Of a stretch of 64,000 bases of DNA, positions 26,304 to 35,280 are shown one piece after another. This stretch comes from CAYWMD01 sp964458575 (GTDB lineage Bacteria > Verrucomicrobiota > Verrucomicrobiia > Limisphaerales > JADLHS01): contig CAYWMD010000018.1 in assembly GCA_964458575.1 (NCBI GenBank), positions 41,183-105,182 of the forward strand, read 5' to 3'. Position numbers and translations under genes: made by a program. The first letter of the stretch is position 1. The number at the start of each line of letters is the position of its first letter. The notes under the pieces are model-generated. The model was not told the origin of the DNA. It ran no database searches and saw nothing but the letters and a program-made list of their open reading frames with translations.

Positions 26304-27446
26304 GTGACTTGGCGGAAATACTGTTCGCGGACGCTCCCGCATTTCCTCGTGGGGGTTGCGCTCGGTCTCGCACTGCGATGTCCACCTTCGGTTTTCAGCC
26401 AGGGCGCGTCAGCGAACGGCAGGTTGCGCTGGGTTGACGCGAAGGAACTCTGCATCGAAGGCAAAGGATGGACCAACACGGCTTCATTCTATGATCGCCT
26501 GCCGGCCAAGGCCGAGGAGGTCGCGACGCCCGCCGTTTGGAATCTTGCGCACGATTCCGCCGGCATCGCGGTGCGGTTTGTAACGGACGCGACGGAGCTT
26601 TACGCAAGGTGGACGGTGCGCCGGGAAAAACTTGGCAAGCCACACATGCCACCCAGCGGCGTCAGTGGCGTGGATTTGTATGTGCGGCACAAAGGCAAAT
26701 GGATGTGGCTGGGAGGGACGCGGCCGGATGATGGGGTAATCACTACGGAGAGACGTCTGACCACCGGTATGACGCCGGAACGGCGCGAGTGCATTTTGTA
26801 TCTGCCGCTTTACAACGGTGTGAAGGAAATCGAGATCGGCATGCCGGCCGCGGCGAAATGCGAGTTGCCGCCCGCGCGACCAGTTCGTACCAAGCCGGTG
26901 GTGTTTCACGGCACGTCCATCGTGCAAGGTTGCGCGGCTTCACGACCGGGCATGGCGTATCCGGCGATTCTCGGCCGGCGGCTTGATTGCCCGACGATCA
27001 ATCTCGGTTTCTCCGGAAGCGCTCATTGCGAACCGGAGCTGGCAAAACTTTTTGGTGAACTCGATCCCGCGGTTTACGTGCTCGATCCGTTGCCCAACAT
27101 GAATGCCGAGGAAGTCGCGCGGCGGATGCCGGGGTTCATTGAAACTCTGCGCAACGCTCGTCCCAAAACACCGATCGTGCTTATCGAGCATTTGGAAGTT
27201 GGAGATGCGCTGGTGACGCCATCGCGCCGGCCCGGCTATGTCAAATCAAACGCCGAGTTGCGGAAGATTTTCGAGCAGCGGGTGAAAGCTGGGGACCGGA
27301 AGTTGTTTTACGTTCGGGGTGAGAAGCTCTTGGGCGACGATGGTCAGGGCACGGTGGACCGTGTGCATCCCACTGATCTTGGCTTTATGCGGATGTCGGA
27401 TGAGATCGAACCGGTGTTGAAGCGTGCGCTGCGTGCAAGCCGATGA
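26304..27446 (+). CDS. SGNH/GDSL-type esterase with GxDLY N-terminal domain
   Basis: 380 aa from GTG 26304. The open frame extends upstream through the MITE with a possible ATG at 26040, but GTG 26304 gives a proper signal peptide (VTWRKY to VFSQG). The N-terminal beta domain has GVDLYV (GxDLY domain). The C-terminal hydrolase has FHGTSIVQGC (Ser in GTS instead of GDS), GFSGSAH, and the DxxH pair in VDRVHPTD. The family comprises carbohydrate esterases and deacylases. In this cluster it probably deacylates the same glycan. Confidence 0.82.
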   Translation: MTWRKYCSRTLPHFLVGVALGLALRCPPSVFSQGASANGRLRWVDAKELCIEGKGWTNTASFYDRLPAKAEEVATPAVWNLAHDSAGIAVRFVTDATELYARWTVRREKLGKPHMPPSGVSGVDLYVRHKGKWMWLGGTRPDDGVITTERRLTTGMTPERRECILYLPLYNGVKEIEIGMPAAAKCELPPARPVRTKPVVFHGTSIVQGCAASRPGMAYPAILGRRLDCPTINLGFSGSAHCEPELAKLFGELDPAVYVLDPLPNMNAEEVARRMPGFIETLRNARPKTPIVLIEHLEVGDALVTPSRRPGYVKSNAELRKIFEQRVKAGDRKLFYVRGEKLLGDDGQGTVDRVHPTDLGFMRMSDEIEPVLKRALRASR

Positions 27447-27485
27447 CCTGAAACTTTCATGACACATTCCAATAGCAACCTGCCT

Positions 27486-27692
27486 ATGAAAATCCTTCTG
27501 AGCCTAATGATATTCGTCGCGAGCCTCAGCATCGGCGGCGCAGGTGGTGAACCGTCAGCTCGCGAAGGCATCGAGTGGTGCGACATCTGGATTGTGCGCG
27601 CCAACGAAACAAATCTGCCGCTCGTGCTTTGTATCGGCCATGCGGTCACACACGACTATTTAACAGAATCCGGAACCAGTATACCGCTCTAA
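27486..27692 (+). pseudogene. Truncated SGNH hydrolase (5' fragment)
   Basis: 68 codons. The signal peptide plus PSAREGIEWCDIWI and ANETNLPLVL match the intact gene at 28527 nearly residue for residue. Then the catalytic GDS is GHA and the frame diverges and stops. The rest of the hydrolase is missing and a prepilin gene starts 2 nt later. A decayed duplicate; no catalytic Ser. Confidence 0.85.
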
Positions 27693-27694
27693 CC

Positions 27695-28510
27695 ATGATC
27701 ATCCTTGCATATCGGTCAGGGGGACTAAGCGGAGCCGCTGCGTTTACTCGTCGGGAGTTAGTGGTGGTCGTATGCGCTCTCGCGATCTTGGTGTTGGTAT
27801 GCTTTGCATCAATGATGCGCAATCGGAGTGCGAATCCCACTCGCATATGTCTGAGCAACCAAGCTCAATTGGCGCGGGCTTGCAGCCAGTATGCCCTTGA
27901 TCATGGGGATCGTCTGCTAAGCGCTCGGTCTTGGATGGACGGCGTTTATCCAGAGCCATCGTTGCGCCAATTCCGGGAAGCCGAGAGGGTTCTACGTAAA
28001 GCTCAACTGAGTCCTTACTTGGGCGGAAATACCCGAGTCTATTTCTGTCCTGCCCAACAACGTAAACAGACTGCCACGCGATTTGTGGAGGTTCTCACTG
28101 GAAAAAGCGTCGGCCGGAGTGTCTCAATGAACTGTTATTTCATGTCTCCGGATTCCTGGACGCCCGGCTTTCTTTATTTCAGGAAAACGAGCGATCTCAC
28201 CCGGCCGGGACCGGCAAACACCTTTGTTTTCATTGATGAAGGCGCAACCATCAACGACGGGTATTTTGCGACCGATATGGACACTTTCGATCCAAACAAC
28301 ATGCCCGCCAAACACACCACGAGCGCCCCGGCGACTTTCCACGAGGGGGCGGCGGGAATTTCCTTTGCGGATGGGCATGCGGAAATGCACAAATGGACTG
28401 ATCCGCGCACAGCGAACGTGACTGCTGTAGGCTGGAGTTCTCCTAACAACTTGGACATTGATTGGATTCAATCCAAGAGTTCTGCCAAGGCACACAATCC
28501 GACTCGATAA
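27695..28510 (+). CDS. Divergent prepilin-like H-X9-DG protein, isolated copy
   Basis: 271 aa from ATG 27695. The pilin helix reads FTRRELVVVVCALAILVLV, with Arg-Arg where all the other paralogues with a visible helix have Leu-Ile; Glu at +5 is kept. The rest is canonical: YFCPAQQRKQTATR (usual CPGD altered), RPGPANTFVFIDEG, H-X9-DG (FHEGAAGISFADGH), DIDWIQSKSSAK and NPTR. Lies between the SGNH fragment at 27486 and the intact SGNH gene at 28527, more than 10 kb from the nearest paralogue. The charged helix may impair processing or membrane insertion. Confidence 0.85.
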   Translation: MIILAYRSGGLSGAAAFTRRELVVVVCALAILVLVCFASMMRNRSANPTRICLSNQAQLARACSQYALDHGDRLLSARSWMDGVYPEPSLRQFREAERVLRKAQLSPYLGGNTRVYFCPAQQRKQTATRFVEVLTGKSVGRSVSMNCYFMSPDSWTPGFLYFRKTSDLTRPGPANTFVFIDEGATINDGYFATDMDTFDPNNMPAKHTTSAPATFHEGAAGISFADGHAEMHKWTDPRTANVTAVGWSSPNNLDIDWIQSKSSAKAHNPTR

Positions 28511-28526
28511 CCAAGCTCGATCAAGC

Positions 28527-29198
28527 ATGAAAACCATGTTGCTCATTCTCTCGCTGGCGCTGTTTGCGGCATCCGAATCTAGTGGAGCTTCCCCGGCCGC
28601 TCGCGAAGGCATCGAGTGGTGCGACATCTGGATCGCGCACGCCAACGAAACGAATCTCCCGCGCGTGCTGCTCATCGGCGATTCCATTGCGCGCGGCTAC
28701 CATCCGGCGGTGGAGAAGCAACTGGCCGGCAAGGCCTACGTTGCGCGGTTGACCACCTCGGCCTACCTGACGGATCCGATGCTGAACCAGCAGATCGCGT
28801 CCGTGCTCGATAACGTGCGATTCGACGTGATCCATTTCAACAACGGCCTGCACGGCTGGCAGCACAACGAGGAAACCTATCGCGAGGCATTTCCCGGGTT
28901 TGTGGCGACGATCCGCAAGCATGCTCCGAAAGCGAAATTGATTTGGGCAAGCACGACTCCATTTCGGCCAACCGCCGGCAACGGCGATTCGAACTCGGCC
29001 AAGAACGATCGGGTGCAGGCTCGCAATGCGATTGCACTCGACGTGGTGCGAAAGAAGAAAATTCGCGTGGACGATCTGTTCACGCTCATGCGCGGGCATC
29101 CGGAGCTTCACAGCGACGACGTGCATTTCAATCGGGATGGAACGGCCCTGCAAGGAGAGCAGGTGGCGCAGCACATCGCAAAACTCCTCCCGCCGTGA
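28527..29198 (+). CDS. Exported SGNH hydrolase
   Basis: 223 aa with a signal peptide (MKTMLLILSLALFAASESSG). EGIEWCDIWIAHANETNL is followed by LLIGDSIARGYH (Ser53), HFNNGLHGWQHN, and SDDVHFNRDG with the DxxH pair (His200). The length suits a single SGNH domain. The same module is fused between the two sulfatases at 18899. A probable carbohydrate deacylase. Its broken duplicate is at 27486. Frame and active site are intact. Confidence 0.9.
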   Translation: MKTMLLILSLALFAASESSGASPAAREGIEWCDIWIAHANETNLPRVLLIGDSIARGYHPAVEKQLAGKAYVARLTTSAYLTDPMLNQQIASVLDNVRFDVIHFNNGLHGWQHNEETYREAFPGFVATIRKHAPKAKLIWASTTPFRPTAGNGDSNSAKNDRVQARNAIALDVVRKKKIRVDDLFTLMRGHPELHSDDVHFNRDGTALQGEQVAQHIAKLLPP

Positions 29199-29262
29199 AC
29201 GTGCGCGCAAGGCTCTTTTTTGAAAAGAACGTGGCTAGGCCGCTAGACGCCCAAAGCGGTTT

Positions 29263-29313
29263 CCCTCTCCCCTTCAGAATGGGCGAGGGCCAGGGTGAGG
29301 GGTGGAGGGAGAA
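29263..29313. repeat. Partial REP-like element at the GH106 start
   Basis: CCCTCTCCCC, then GGCGAGGGCCAGGGTGAGGGG, matches the inner hairpin and outer arm of the right end of the element at 26221-26257 with mismatches. Only about half of an element is present. It contains the ATG at 29279 used as the likely start of the next gene. Confidence 0.7.
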
Positions 29314-32300
29314 CCGCCGGGCCGTCGCCGTGCTCTGTCGCCCGTGTGGCAAAGTTGTCGGTAAGCAGTTATTGGCTCTGCTGGCGTTGTTGTTCGTGGG
29401 CCACCAAGCCGCCGTTGGCGCGAACATTTTGGAAGCCGGTTTTGCCAATCCACCGATGGAGGCGCGCCTGCACGCTTACTGGTGGTGGTTGAACGGGAAC
29501 GTCACCAAGGAAGCGATCACGCGGGATTTGGAGGCGATGCTGGAAAAAGGCTTCGGCGGCGCGCTGATCATGGACGCCGGCGGCGCGGATAATGACAAAA
29601 ACCAACCGGTGCCGCCCGGGCCGGTTTTCGGCAGTCCCGCCTGGCGCGAGCTTTACCGGCACACCTTGCGCGAAGCGGCTCGATTGAAAATGGAATTGGC
29701 GCTCAACATCCAGAGCGGCTGGAATCTGGGCGGGCCATCCGTGACGCCTGCGGATGCAAAAAAAATTCTCTGCTGGACCGAAACGGTTGTGGTCGGACCG
29801 GGCCGCGTCACGACCAATCTGCCGGCGGCGAAAGCTCGCAACGGGCTGCTCAAGGAAGTCGCGGTCGTGGCCGTGCCGAATCAGAATGGAAAGGCTGATC
29901 CGATCAGCAACTGGCCGGAGAAAGCGCTGTATCAAGTGATGCGCGGCTCGGCCCCAGACACCTCTGAATTGCTCGGATCGAGTAGCAGCGGACGTAAGTC
30001 CGCTCCATCTAAACCCGAGTCGGGGAAGGAAGTTAGAGCCGGCTCACGTCGGTTGCTACAATCAAGCGAGCCAGATCACACTTCGCCCTTGCTTGATCCT
30101 GCCAACGTTCTCGACCTCGCGCAGTTTGTGGATGCCGCGGGGACGTTGACCTGGACCGTGCCGGATGGCGAGTGGCGCGTCTATCGGTTCGGCTACACGG
30201 TCGCGCCGGGCAATCAGGTCAAGACCTTCAGCGCCGACTGGGGCGGGTTGGCCATTGATCCGTTGGATGCTGGCGCGTTCCAGCGCTATTGGGATGCGGT
30301 GGTTGAACCGTTGTTGCAAGAAGCGGCGGCTATTGGCGGGAGCACGCTCAAATACCTGCATACGGACAGTTGGGAGCTGCATCCTTACAACTGGACCGCC
30401 CGGTTGCCGGAGGCGTTCCGTAGGCAGTGCGGTTACGACTTGCGACCGTGGCTCCCGGTGTTGGCCGGACGCAAAGTCGGCGGCACGGAAGCCAGCGACC
30501 GCTTCCTCAATGATTTCCGAAAAACCGTCGCCACGCTTTCGGCCGAGAACCACTTTCAGACCTTCCTCAACAATGCGCACCGCCACGGCCTGCAAGTGCG
30601 GGCCGAGTCCGGCGGGCCGCACGCCGTGCCGATTGATGCGCAGCATTGCCTCGGCATGATTGACGCGCCGATGTCGGAATTCTGGGCCACTTCCTGGCGA
30701 CATCGCGTCCGAGACGAAGACCGCTTTTTCGTCAAACAGCCCGCCAGCGCGGCGCACACCTACGGCAAGCAGATCGTGGCGGCGGAAGGTTTCACCACGA
30801 TTGGTCCGCACTGGCAGGAGCGGGTTTGGCACAACCTCAAGCCGGCGTTCGACCGCGCGCTTTGCGAAGGGCTCAACCAACTTGTTTGGACGCTCGTCGC
30901 CTGCTCGCCGCGCGAAATGGGAATGCCCGGGCAGGACATGTTCGCCGGCACCCACTTCAATCCAAACAGTACTTGGTGGCGACAGTCAGAGGGGTTTCTT
31001 TCCTACATCAACCGCTGCCAATGGCTGCTGCGCCAGGGGCAATTCGTGGCGGACGTGCTCTACTACTACGGCGATCACGCACCGAATTTCGCGCAGCTCA
31101 AGCAATCCAATCCCGCCCAACTTCCCGCAGGCCACGATTACGATGTCGCGACGGAATACGTCGTGTTGAATCGCCTCTCGGTAAAGAACGGGCGCATGGT
31201 GCTGCCGGACGGTATGAGCTACGGCGCGTTGGTGTTGTCGCCGCACCGCTCGGTTTCGCTGGCGGTGCTGCGCAAGCTGCGCGCCCTCGCCGAAACGGGC
31301 GGCGTGATCATCGGCGCGCGTCCGGAATCCAGTTCGGGCTTGAACGCGTGGCGAAGCGGTGACTCCGAGGCCAAGGCGCTGATCGACGTGCTTTGGGGAA
31401 AAGCCGGCGCGGGGAATGGTCTGGTTCGTTTTGCCGCCGCCAGCGAGTGGGTGAAAGCAACTGGATTGCCGCCGGATTTCACGGTGCGCGAGAGCGCCAA
31501 TTGCCGGCTGGATTACATCCATCGCCGCGATGGTGGAACAGAAATCTACTTCGTCGCCAATCGTGACGGAAAGCCGGCGCGCGGTTCGGTGCGGTTTCGA
31601 GTTGCGGGCAAGTTGCCGGAGTTGTGGAATGCTTGCGACGGCACGATGCGCTATCTGCCTCAATGGCGCGCTGCTGAAACTGGAACGACGGGAGTGCCCT
31701 TGGAACTCGAACCGTTCGGAACTGCCTTCATCGTGTTTCGAGAATCAAACCAACCGCCGCACCAACCTCCCGCTGAGATCACGCGCGCCAATTTTCCGCG
31801 ATTCACGCCGCAGATTGACATTGCCGGACCGTGGCGGGTGGCGTTTGATCCCGCTTGGTTCTATCCCGACGACGCCACTGGGGGCAATCTGATGATGGAA
31901 GAGCTTGCGGACTGGACGCAACGGCCGGAAGCAGCGGTAAAGTATTTCAGCGGCGCCGCCGTCTATCGCACGAGTTTTGATGTCGCTTCCGCAGTTGCGG
32001 TTGGCGGAAAGAAGATCTGCCTGTCCGTCGGCGAGGTGCACGAAATGGCGCGGGTGCGGCTCAACGGTCGCGACCTCGGGATCGCCTGGTGTCCGCCATG
32101 GCAGTTGCCGATTCCTGAAGGTCTGCTAACGGCGAAAAACAATCAGCTCGAAATCGAGGTCGTGAATTTCTGGCCGAACCGGTTGATCGGCGACGCGAAA
32201 TTGCCGCCCGCGCAGCGCCGCACGCGGACGAACATCGTGAAGTTCAACCAGCCAAAGAGCGACGCGCATTACACCACGCTGATGCCGTCCGGTTTGCTGG

Positions 32301-32389
32301 GGCCGGTGCGGTTGTTGGCCGAAACGCAAAACCAAACTCCTGATCGCGATGCAGAATTGCGGGAACCAACAACTCCGAATCGAAATTGA
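29279..32389 (+). CDS. GH106-like alpha-L-rhamnosidase family protein
   Basis: 1036 aa from ATG 29279, which lies inside a REP-like repeat; GTG 29330 is an alternative that leaves a cleaner signal peptide (LLALLALLFVGHQAAVGA). After the signal: HAYWWWLNGNVTKEAI, FGGALIMDAGG, LHTDSWELHPYNWT and PHWQERVWHNLKPAFDRAL, as in GH106-type proteins. The C-terminal ~160 residues form a beta-sandwich (RVRLNGRDLGIAWCPPW). A 26-residue low-complexity insert at ~235-261 (SSGRKSAPSKPESGKE and on) is encoded by a palindromic element inserted in frame. Predicted to release rhamnose; the catalytic pair was not assigned. Confidence 0.87.
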   Translation: MGEGQGEGWRENRRAVAVLCRPCGKVVGKQLLALLALLFVGHQAAVGANILEAGFANPPMEARLHAYWWWLNGNVTKEAITRDLEAMLEKGFGGALIMDAGGADNDKNQPVPPGPVFGSPAWRELYRHTLREAARLKMELALNIQSGWNLGGPSVTPADAKKILCWTETVVVGPGRVTTNLPAAKARNGLLKEVAVVAVPNQNGKADPISNWPEKALYQVMRGSAPDTSELLGSSSSGRKSAPSKPESGKEVRAGSRRLLQSSEPDHTSPLLDPANVLDLAQFVDAAGTLTWTVPDGEWRVYRFGYTVAPGNQVKTFSADWGGLAIDPLDAGAFQRYWDAVVEPLLQEAAAIGGSTLKYLHTDSWELHPYNWTARLPEAFRRQCGYDLRPWLPVLAGRKVGGTEASDRFLNDFRKTVATLSAENHFQTFLNNAHRHGLQVRAESGGPHAVPIDAQHCLGMIDAPMSEFWATSWRHRVRDEDRFFVKQPASAAHTYGKQIVAAEGFTTIGPHWQERVWHNLKPAFDRALCEGLNQLVWTLVACSPREMGMPGQDMFAGTHFNPNSTWWRQSEGFLSYINRCQWLLRQGQFVADVLYYYGDHAPNFAQLKQSNPAQLPAGHDYDVATEYVVLNRLSVKNGRMVLPDGMSYGALVLSPHRSVSLAVLRKLRALAETGGVIIGARPESSSGLNAWRSGDSEAKALIDVLWGKAGAGNGLVRFAAASEWVKATGLPPDFTVRESANCRLDYIHRRDGGTEIYFVANRDGKPARGSVRFRVAGKLPELWNACDGTMRYLPQWRAAETGTTGVPLELEPFGTAFIVFRESNQPPHQPPAEITRANFPRFTPQIDIAGPWRVAFDPAWFYPDDATGGNLMMEELADWTQRPEAAVKYFSGAAVYRTSFDVASAVAVGGKKICLSVGEVHEMARVRLNGRDLGIAWCPPWQLPIPEGLLTAKNNQLEIEVVNFWPNRLIGDAKLPPAQRRTRTNIVKFNQPKSDAHYTTLMPSGLLGPVRLLAETQNQTPDRDAELREPTTPNRN
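29982..30059. repeat. 78-bp palindromic element inserted in frame in GH106
   Basis: The ends GTAGCAGCGGACGTAAGTCC and GGCTCACGTCGGTTGCTAC are imperfect inverted repeats (about 20 of 26 matched). The left end contains its own hairpin AGCGGACGTAAGTCCGCT. Length is 78 nt, a multiple of three, with no stop in the coding frame, so it adds 26 residues. Confidence 0.7.
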
Positions 32390-32411
32390 GTCAAGCCGTT
32401 GCTGAAACGTC

Positions 32412-33842
32412 ATGAAACATCCAATGAAATCCCTCGCGTGGTTCGCCCTCGGTGTCGTGCTGCTCGTGGCACGAAGTGGCTTTGCCGAAGTCCGGTTGCC
32501 GGCGCTGTTTAGTGATCACATGGTTTTGCAGCAGGACCGAGCCGTGCCGATTTGGGGTTGGGCGGACCCGGGCGAAGAAATTTCCGTGAGCATCGCCGGA
32601 CAAAAGAAAACGGCGCACGCGGATGCGGACGGCAAATGGAAAGTCACGCTCGATAAGCTCGCGCCCGGCCCGGCCCTTACTTTAACTGTGAGCGGCAAGA
32701 ACACGGTCACGGTGAACGATGTGCTGGTCGGTGAAGTATGGTTGGGCTCGGGCCAGTCGAACATGGCCCGGACCACCAAGTCGGCCAAGGACTTTGCGAA
32801 GGAACAGGCGGCGGCCGATCTGCCCAGCATTCGCATGTTCAAAGTGGAATCGGGCGCGGCGACAAATGCACAGTCCGATTGCCGGGGCTCGTGGAAGGTT
32901 TGTTCACCGGAAAGCGTCGGCGGTTATTCCGCAGTGCTGTTCTTTTTCGGACGCGAGCTGCATCAGCAACTGAAGGTGCCCATGGGCTTGATTCACTCAT
33001 CGGTGGGCGGCACGGCGATCGAACTATGGACGGATGCCGATTTGCAGCGCCAGCAACGGGAGTTGCGCCCGCTCTTCGACACGCTCGCGCAACGAACGAA
33101 CGATGCCGCTGCGACCAAAGAGCCGCCGCCGAACGCGCGAATCAAAATCGGCGGTTTGTTCAACGGCAAGATTGCACCGCTCATTCCGTATGCGTTGCGC
33201 GGCGTGATTTGGTACCAGGGTGAAGCGAACACCAAGAGCATGGAGCAGGCCCGGCTCTATGAATATCAGTTGCCGCTCTTGATCAAGGACTGGCGCCGGC
33301 GCTGGGGCGAAGAATTTCCGTTTGCTTGGGTGCAGTTGCCCAACTTCGCCCGGAACGGCGAGCCGTGGTGCGTGGTGCGCGAAGGCATGTTGAAAACGCT
33401 GGCCTTGCCGCACACGGGCATGGCCATCACGGTGGACATCGGTAATCCGGACAACGTCCATCCGCAGAACAAGGAAGAGGTCGGTCGTCGGCTCTCGCTG
33501 TGGGCGCTGGGGAGCGTTTACGGGAAGGAAGTGCCGGCGATTTCCGGACCGCTACCGGCGGGACATAAAATCAAGGGCGACGAAGTCACGCTCGAGTTCC
33601 GCCACACGAACGGCGGGTTGGTGGCGAAAGGCGGCGCGTTGAAGGGCTTTGTCGTCGCTGGCGAGGATCGCAAGTGGCATCCGGCGCAGGCACGCGTCGC
33701 CGGCACGCAAGTGATTGTTTCCTGCGCAGAAGTCCAACGACCGGTCTCGGTGCGCTACGCGTGGGAGGGAAATCCCGACTGCAGTCTATTCAACGGCGCG
33801 GGCCTGCCGGCGTCGCCATTCCGGACGGATGATTGGAGATGA
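32412..33842 (+). CDS. Exported sialate O-acetylesterase
   Basis: 476 aa with a signal peptide ending RSGFA. N-terminal beta domain (LPALFSDHMVLQQD, VPIWGWADPGEEI), then the SASA hydrolase with VWLGSGQSNM (Ser116), IHSSVGGTAIELW and VIWYQGEANT. This is the standard architecture of the family, which removes O-acetyl groups from sialic acid or other sugars. Start ATG 32412, with ATG 32424 as alternative; 22 nt after the GH106 gene. Last gene of the 18899-33842 run; a 180-nt gap follows. Confidence 0.92.
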   Translation: MKHPMKSLAWFALGVVLLVARSGFAEVRLPALFSDHMVLQQDRAVPIWGWADPGEEISVSIAGQKKTAHADADGKWKVTLDKLAPGPALTLTVSGKNTVTVNDVLVGEVWLGSGQSNMARTTKSAKDFAKEQAAADLPSIRMFKVESGAATNAQSDCRGSWKVCSPESVGGYSAVLFFFGRELHQQLKVPMGLIHSSVGGTAIELWTDADLQRQQRELRPLFDTLAQRTNDAAATKEPPPNARIKIGGLFNGKIAPLIPYALRGVIWYQGEANTKSMEQARLYEYQLPLLIKDWRRRWGEEFPFAWVQLPNFARNGEPWCVVREGMLKTLALPHTGMAITVDIGNPDNVHPQNKEEVGRRLSLWALGSVYGKEVPAISGPLPAGHKIKGDEVTLEFRHTNGGLVAKGGALKGFVVAGEDRKWHPAQARVAGTQVIVSCAEVQRPVSVRYAWEGNPDCSLFNGAGLPASPFRTDDWR

Positions 33843-34022
33843 ATCCAGATGAAGAACTGCAGCACCTGTAAATCCACGCTCTCAGATGCACAATCGTGGC
33901 GGATGTGTTATCACCGCGCCATAGACCACTGAGCATGCTTTTGCGCACGTTAAGATCGTAAATGAAAAATGCCTTCGCGCGCTACGATAACCCGGCGACA
34001 TTTGAATTAAGTTTCAGCCACC

Positions 34023-35258
34023 ATGAAAACCAGCCATGTTAAAGCATATCGAGCAGGGAACGGCCTCTTGCGGATGATGATTATTCTTGGACTTGCCTTC
34101 GCAGGAATTCTCAACGCCCAAAGCCCGCAAATGATCCCCGTTCTGGTGCGCGACGGGCGCGAATATGCCAGTGCAGCCGCCCTCGCCACGGTATATCAGA
34201 TCGGCCTCAAGTCATTGCCGGGACGCACGGAGTTTGTCTTGTGTCATCAGGATCGCTGTGCCCTAGTCAACGCGGTGGTAACGGAGTTGAACGGAAATCA
34301 GCTTGTGGGAATCGAGGCTCTCGCGAAGGCTTTGGGCGCGGAATCCGTTTTCGGCTCCGGGCGAAAATCAGTCGGCTTCACCTTTTCCAAAATGGCCGGA
34401 ATTTCTCCAGGAGTGCCCCAAGCGGGTAGTTTTGCGCCGCATTTCACGTTGAAGACGTTGGACGGCAAGCCGGTCTCGCTTGCGGACTTTCGCGGCCGGC
34501 GAGTGCTGATCAACAGTTGGGCCAGTTGGTGTGGCTGCCGCAATGACCTCCCCGCCTGGCAGGCGTTCTACCAGAAGCACCGTGACCACAATTTCGAAAT
34601 CCTTTCCGTCGCCGTGGATGTGCAAGGCGCGAAAGTGGTGCGTCCCTACGTGGAAAAGGCCGACGTCACTTTCACCGTGGCCGTGGATGAGGCGGACGTA
34701 CTGGGGCGCGCGTTTGGACTGAAATTGACGCCCGTGAGCATTCTGGTTGATGAACTGGGCATCATCAGAGCCAAAGGCGGAGGTCCGCAGAAAGATTTCC
34801 TTGAGCAGGTGGAAGCCGTGATCCGCGAACCGTTGAGCAAAGTGAGCACCCCCGTTGAAACTGCCCACGCATCGGACTCCGTTGCGGAATTGGAGCAAAG
34901 AGTTGCCGCCTCGCCAGAAGACTGGCGCGCGCGCACTGAGCTGGCGGAGCGGCTCGTGGCTGGAAAAAATCTCGAGGCCGCGACGAAGCAACTTGATGCC
35001 GCCAGGCGACTGAAACCGGACCACGCAGATCTATGTTTCCTGAATGGTCGGATTCTCTTGCAGCAAGGCAAAAACGAGGAGGCTTTGGAACAGTTTCGGA
35101 AAGCCCGCGAACTTGATCCGCAAAACTGGCGCATCCGAAAACAAATCTGGGCGATCGAACACCCCGACAAGTTTTACACCGCCCGCAACCCGGACTACCG
35201 CTGGCAAAAGGAGGCCCTGTCCAAGGAAAGGACGGCAAACACCCCCGCTGCGCCATGA
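34023..35258 (+). CDS. Exported TlpA/thioredoxin-fold protein with TPR tail
   Basis: 411 aa. Signal segment (MMIILGLAFAGILNAQ), then ~100 residues resembling a copper-amine-oxidase-N/stalk-like domain (IPVLVRDGREYASAAALAT). A peroxiredoxin/TlpA domain follows (~140-275: FAPHFTLKTLDGKPVSLADF, LINSWASWCGCR). The expected WCxxC redox pair is C170-G-C172, one residue short. The C-terminus has two TPR-like repeats (KLDAARRLKPDHADLC-type helices; EALEQFRKARELDP). Probably a periplasmic thiol-redox or scaffold protein. First gene of the fucosidase/sulfatase operon, 22 nt ahead of it. Confidence 0.82.
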   Translation: MKTSHVKAYRAGNGLLRMMIILGLAFAGILNAQSPQMIPVLVRDGREYASAAALATVYQIGLKSLPGRTEFVLCHQDRCALVNAVVTELNGNQLVGIEALAKALGAESVFGSGRKSVGFTFSKMAGISPGVPQAGSFAPHFTLKTLDGKPVSLADFRGRRVLINSWASWCGCRNDLPAWQAFYQKHRDHNFEILSVAVDVQGAKVVRPYVEKADVTFTVAVDEADVLGRAFGLKLTPVSILVDELGIIRAKGGGPQKDFLEQVEAVIREPLSKVSTPVETAHASDSVAELEQRVAASPEDWRARTELAERLVAGKNLEAATKQLDAARRLKPDHADLCFLNGRILLQQGKNEEALEQFRKARELDPQNWRIRKQIWAIEHPDKFYTARNPDYRWQKEALSKERTANTPAAP

Positions 35259-35280
35259 GCCTGTCACAGCCAATAATGCC

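Noticed and set aside
33849..33932. 27-codon ORF with CxxC (MKNCSTCKS...) in the gap after the second sialate O-acetylesterase
   Set aside because: No RBS, no homology recognised, and a frame this short is expected by chance.
33925..33970. A possible sixth dyad copy (ATAGACCACTGAGC) followed by TAAATG and an ATG upstream of the TlpA gene
   Set aside because: Only one half site is recognisable, its spacing is one base short, and the right arm GAGCATGC does not match GAGCTATT.
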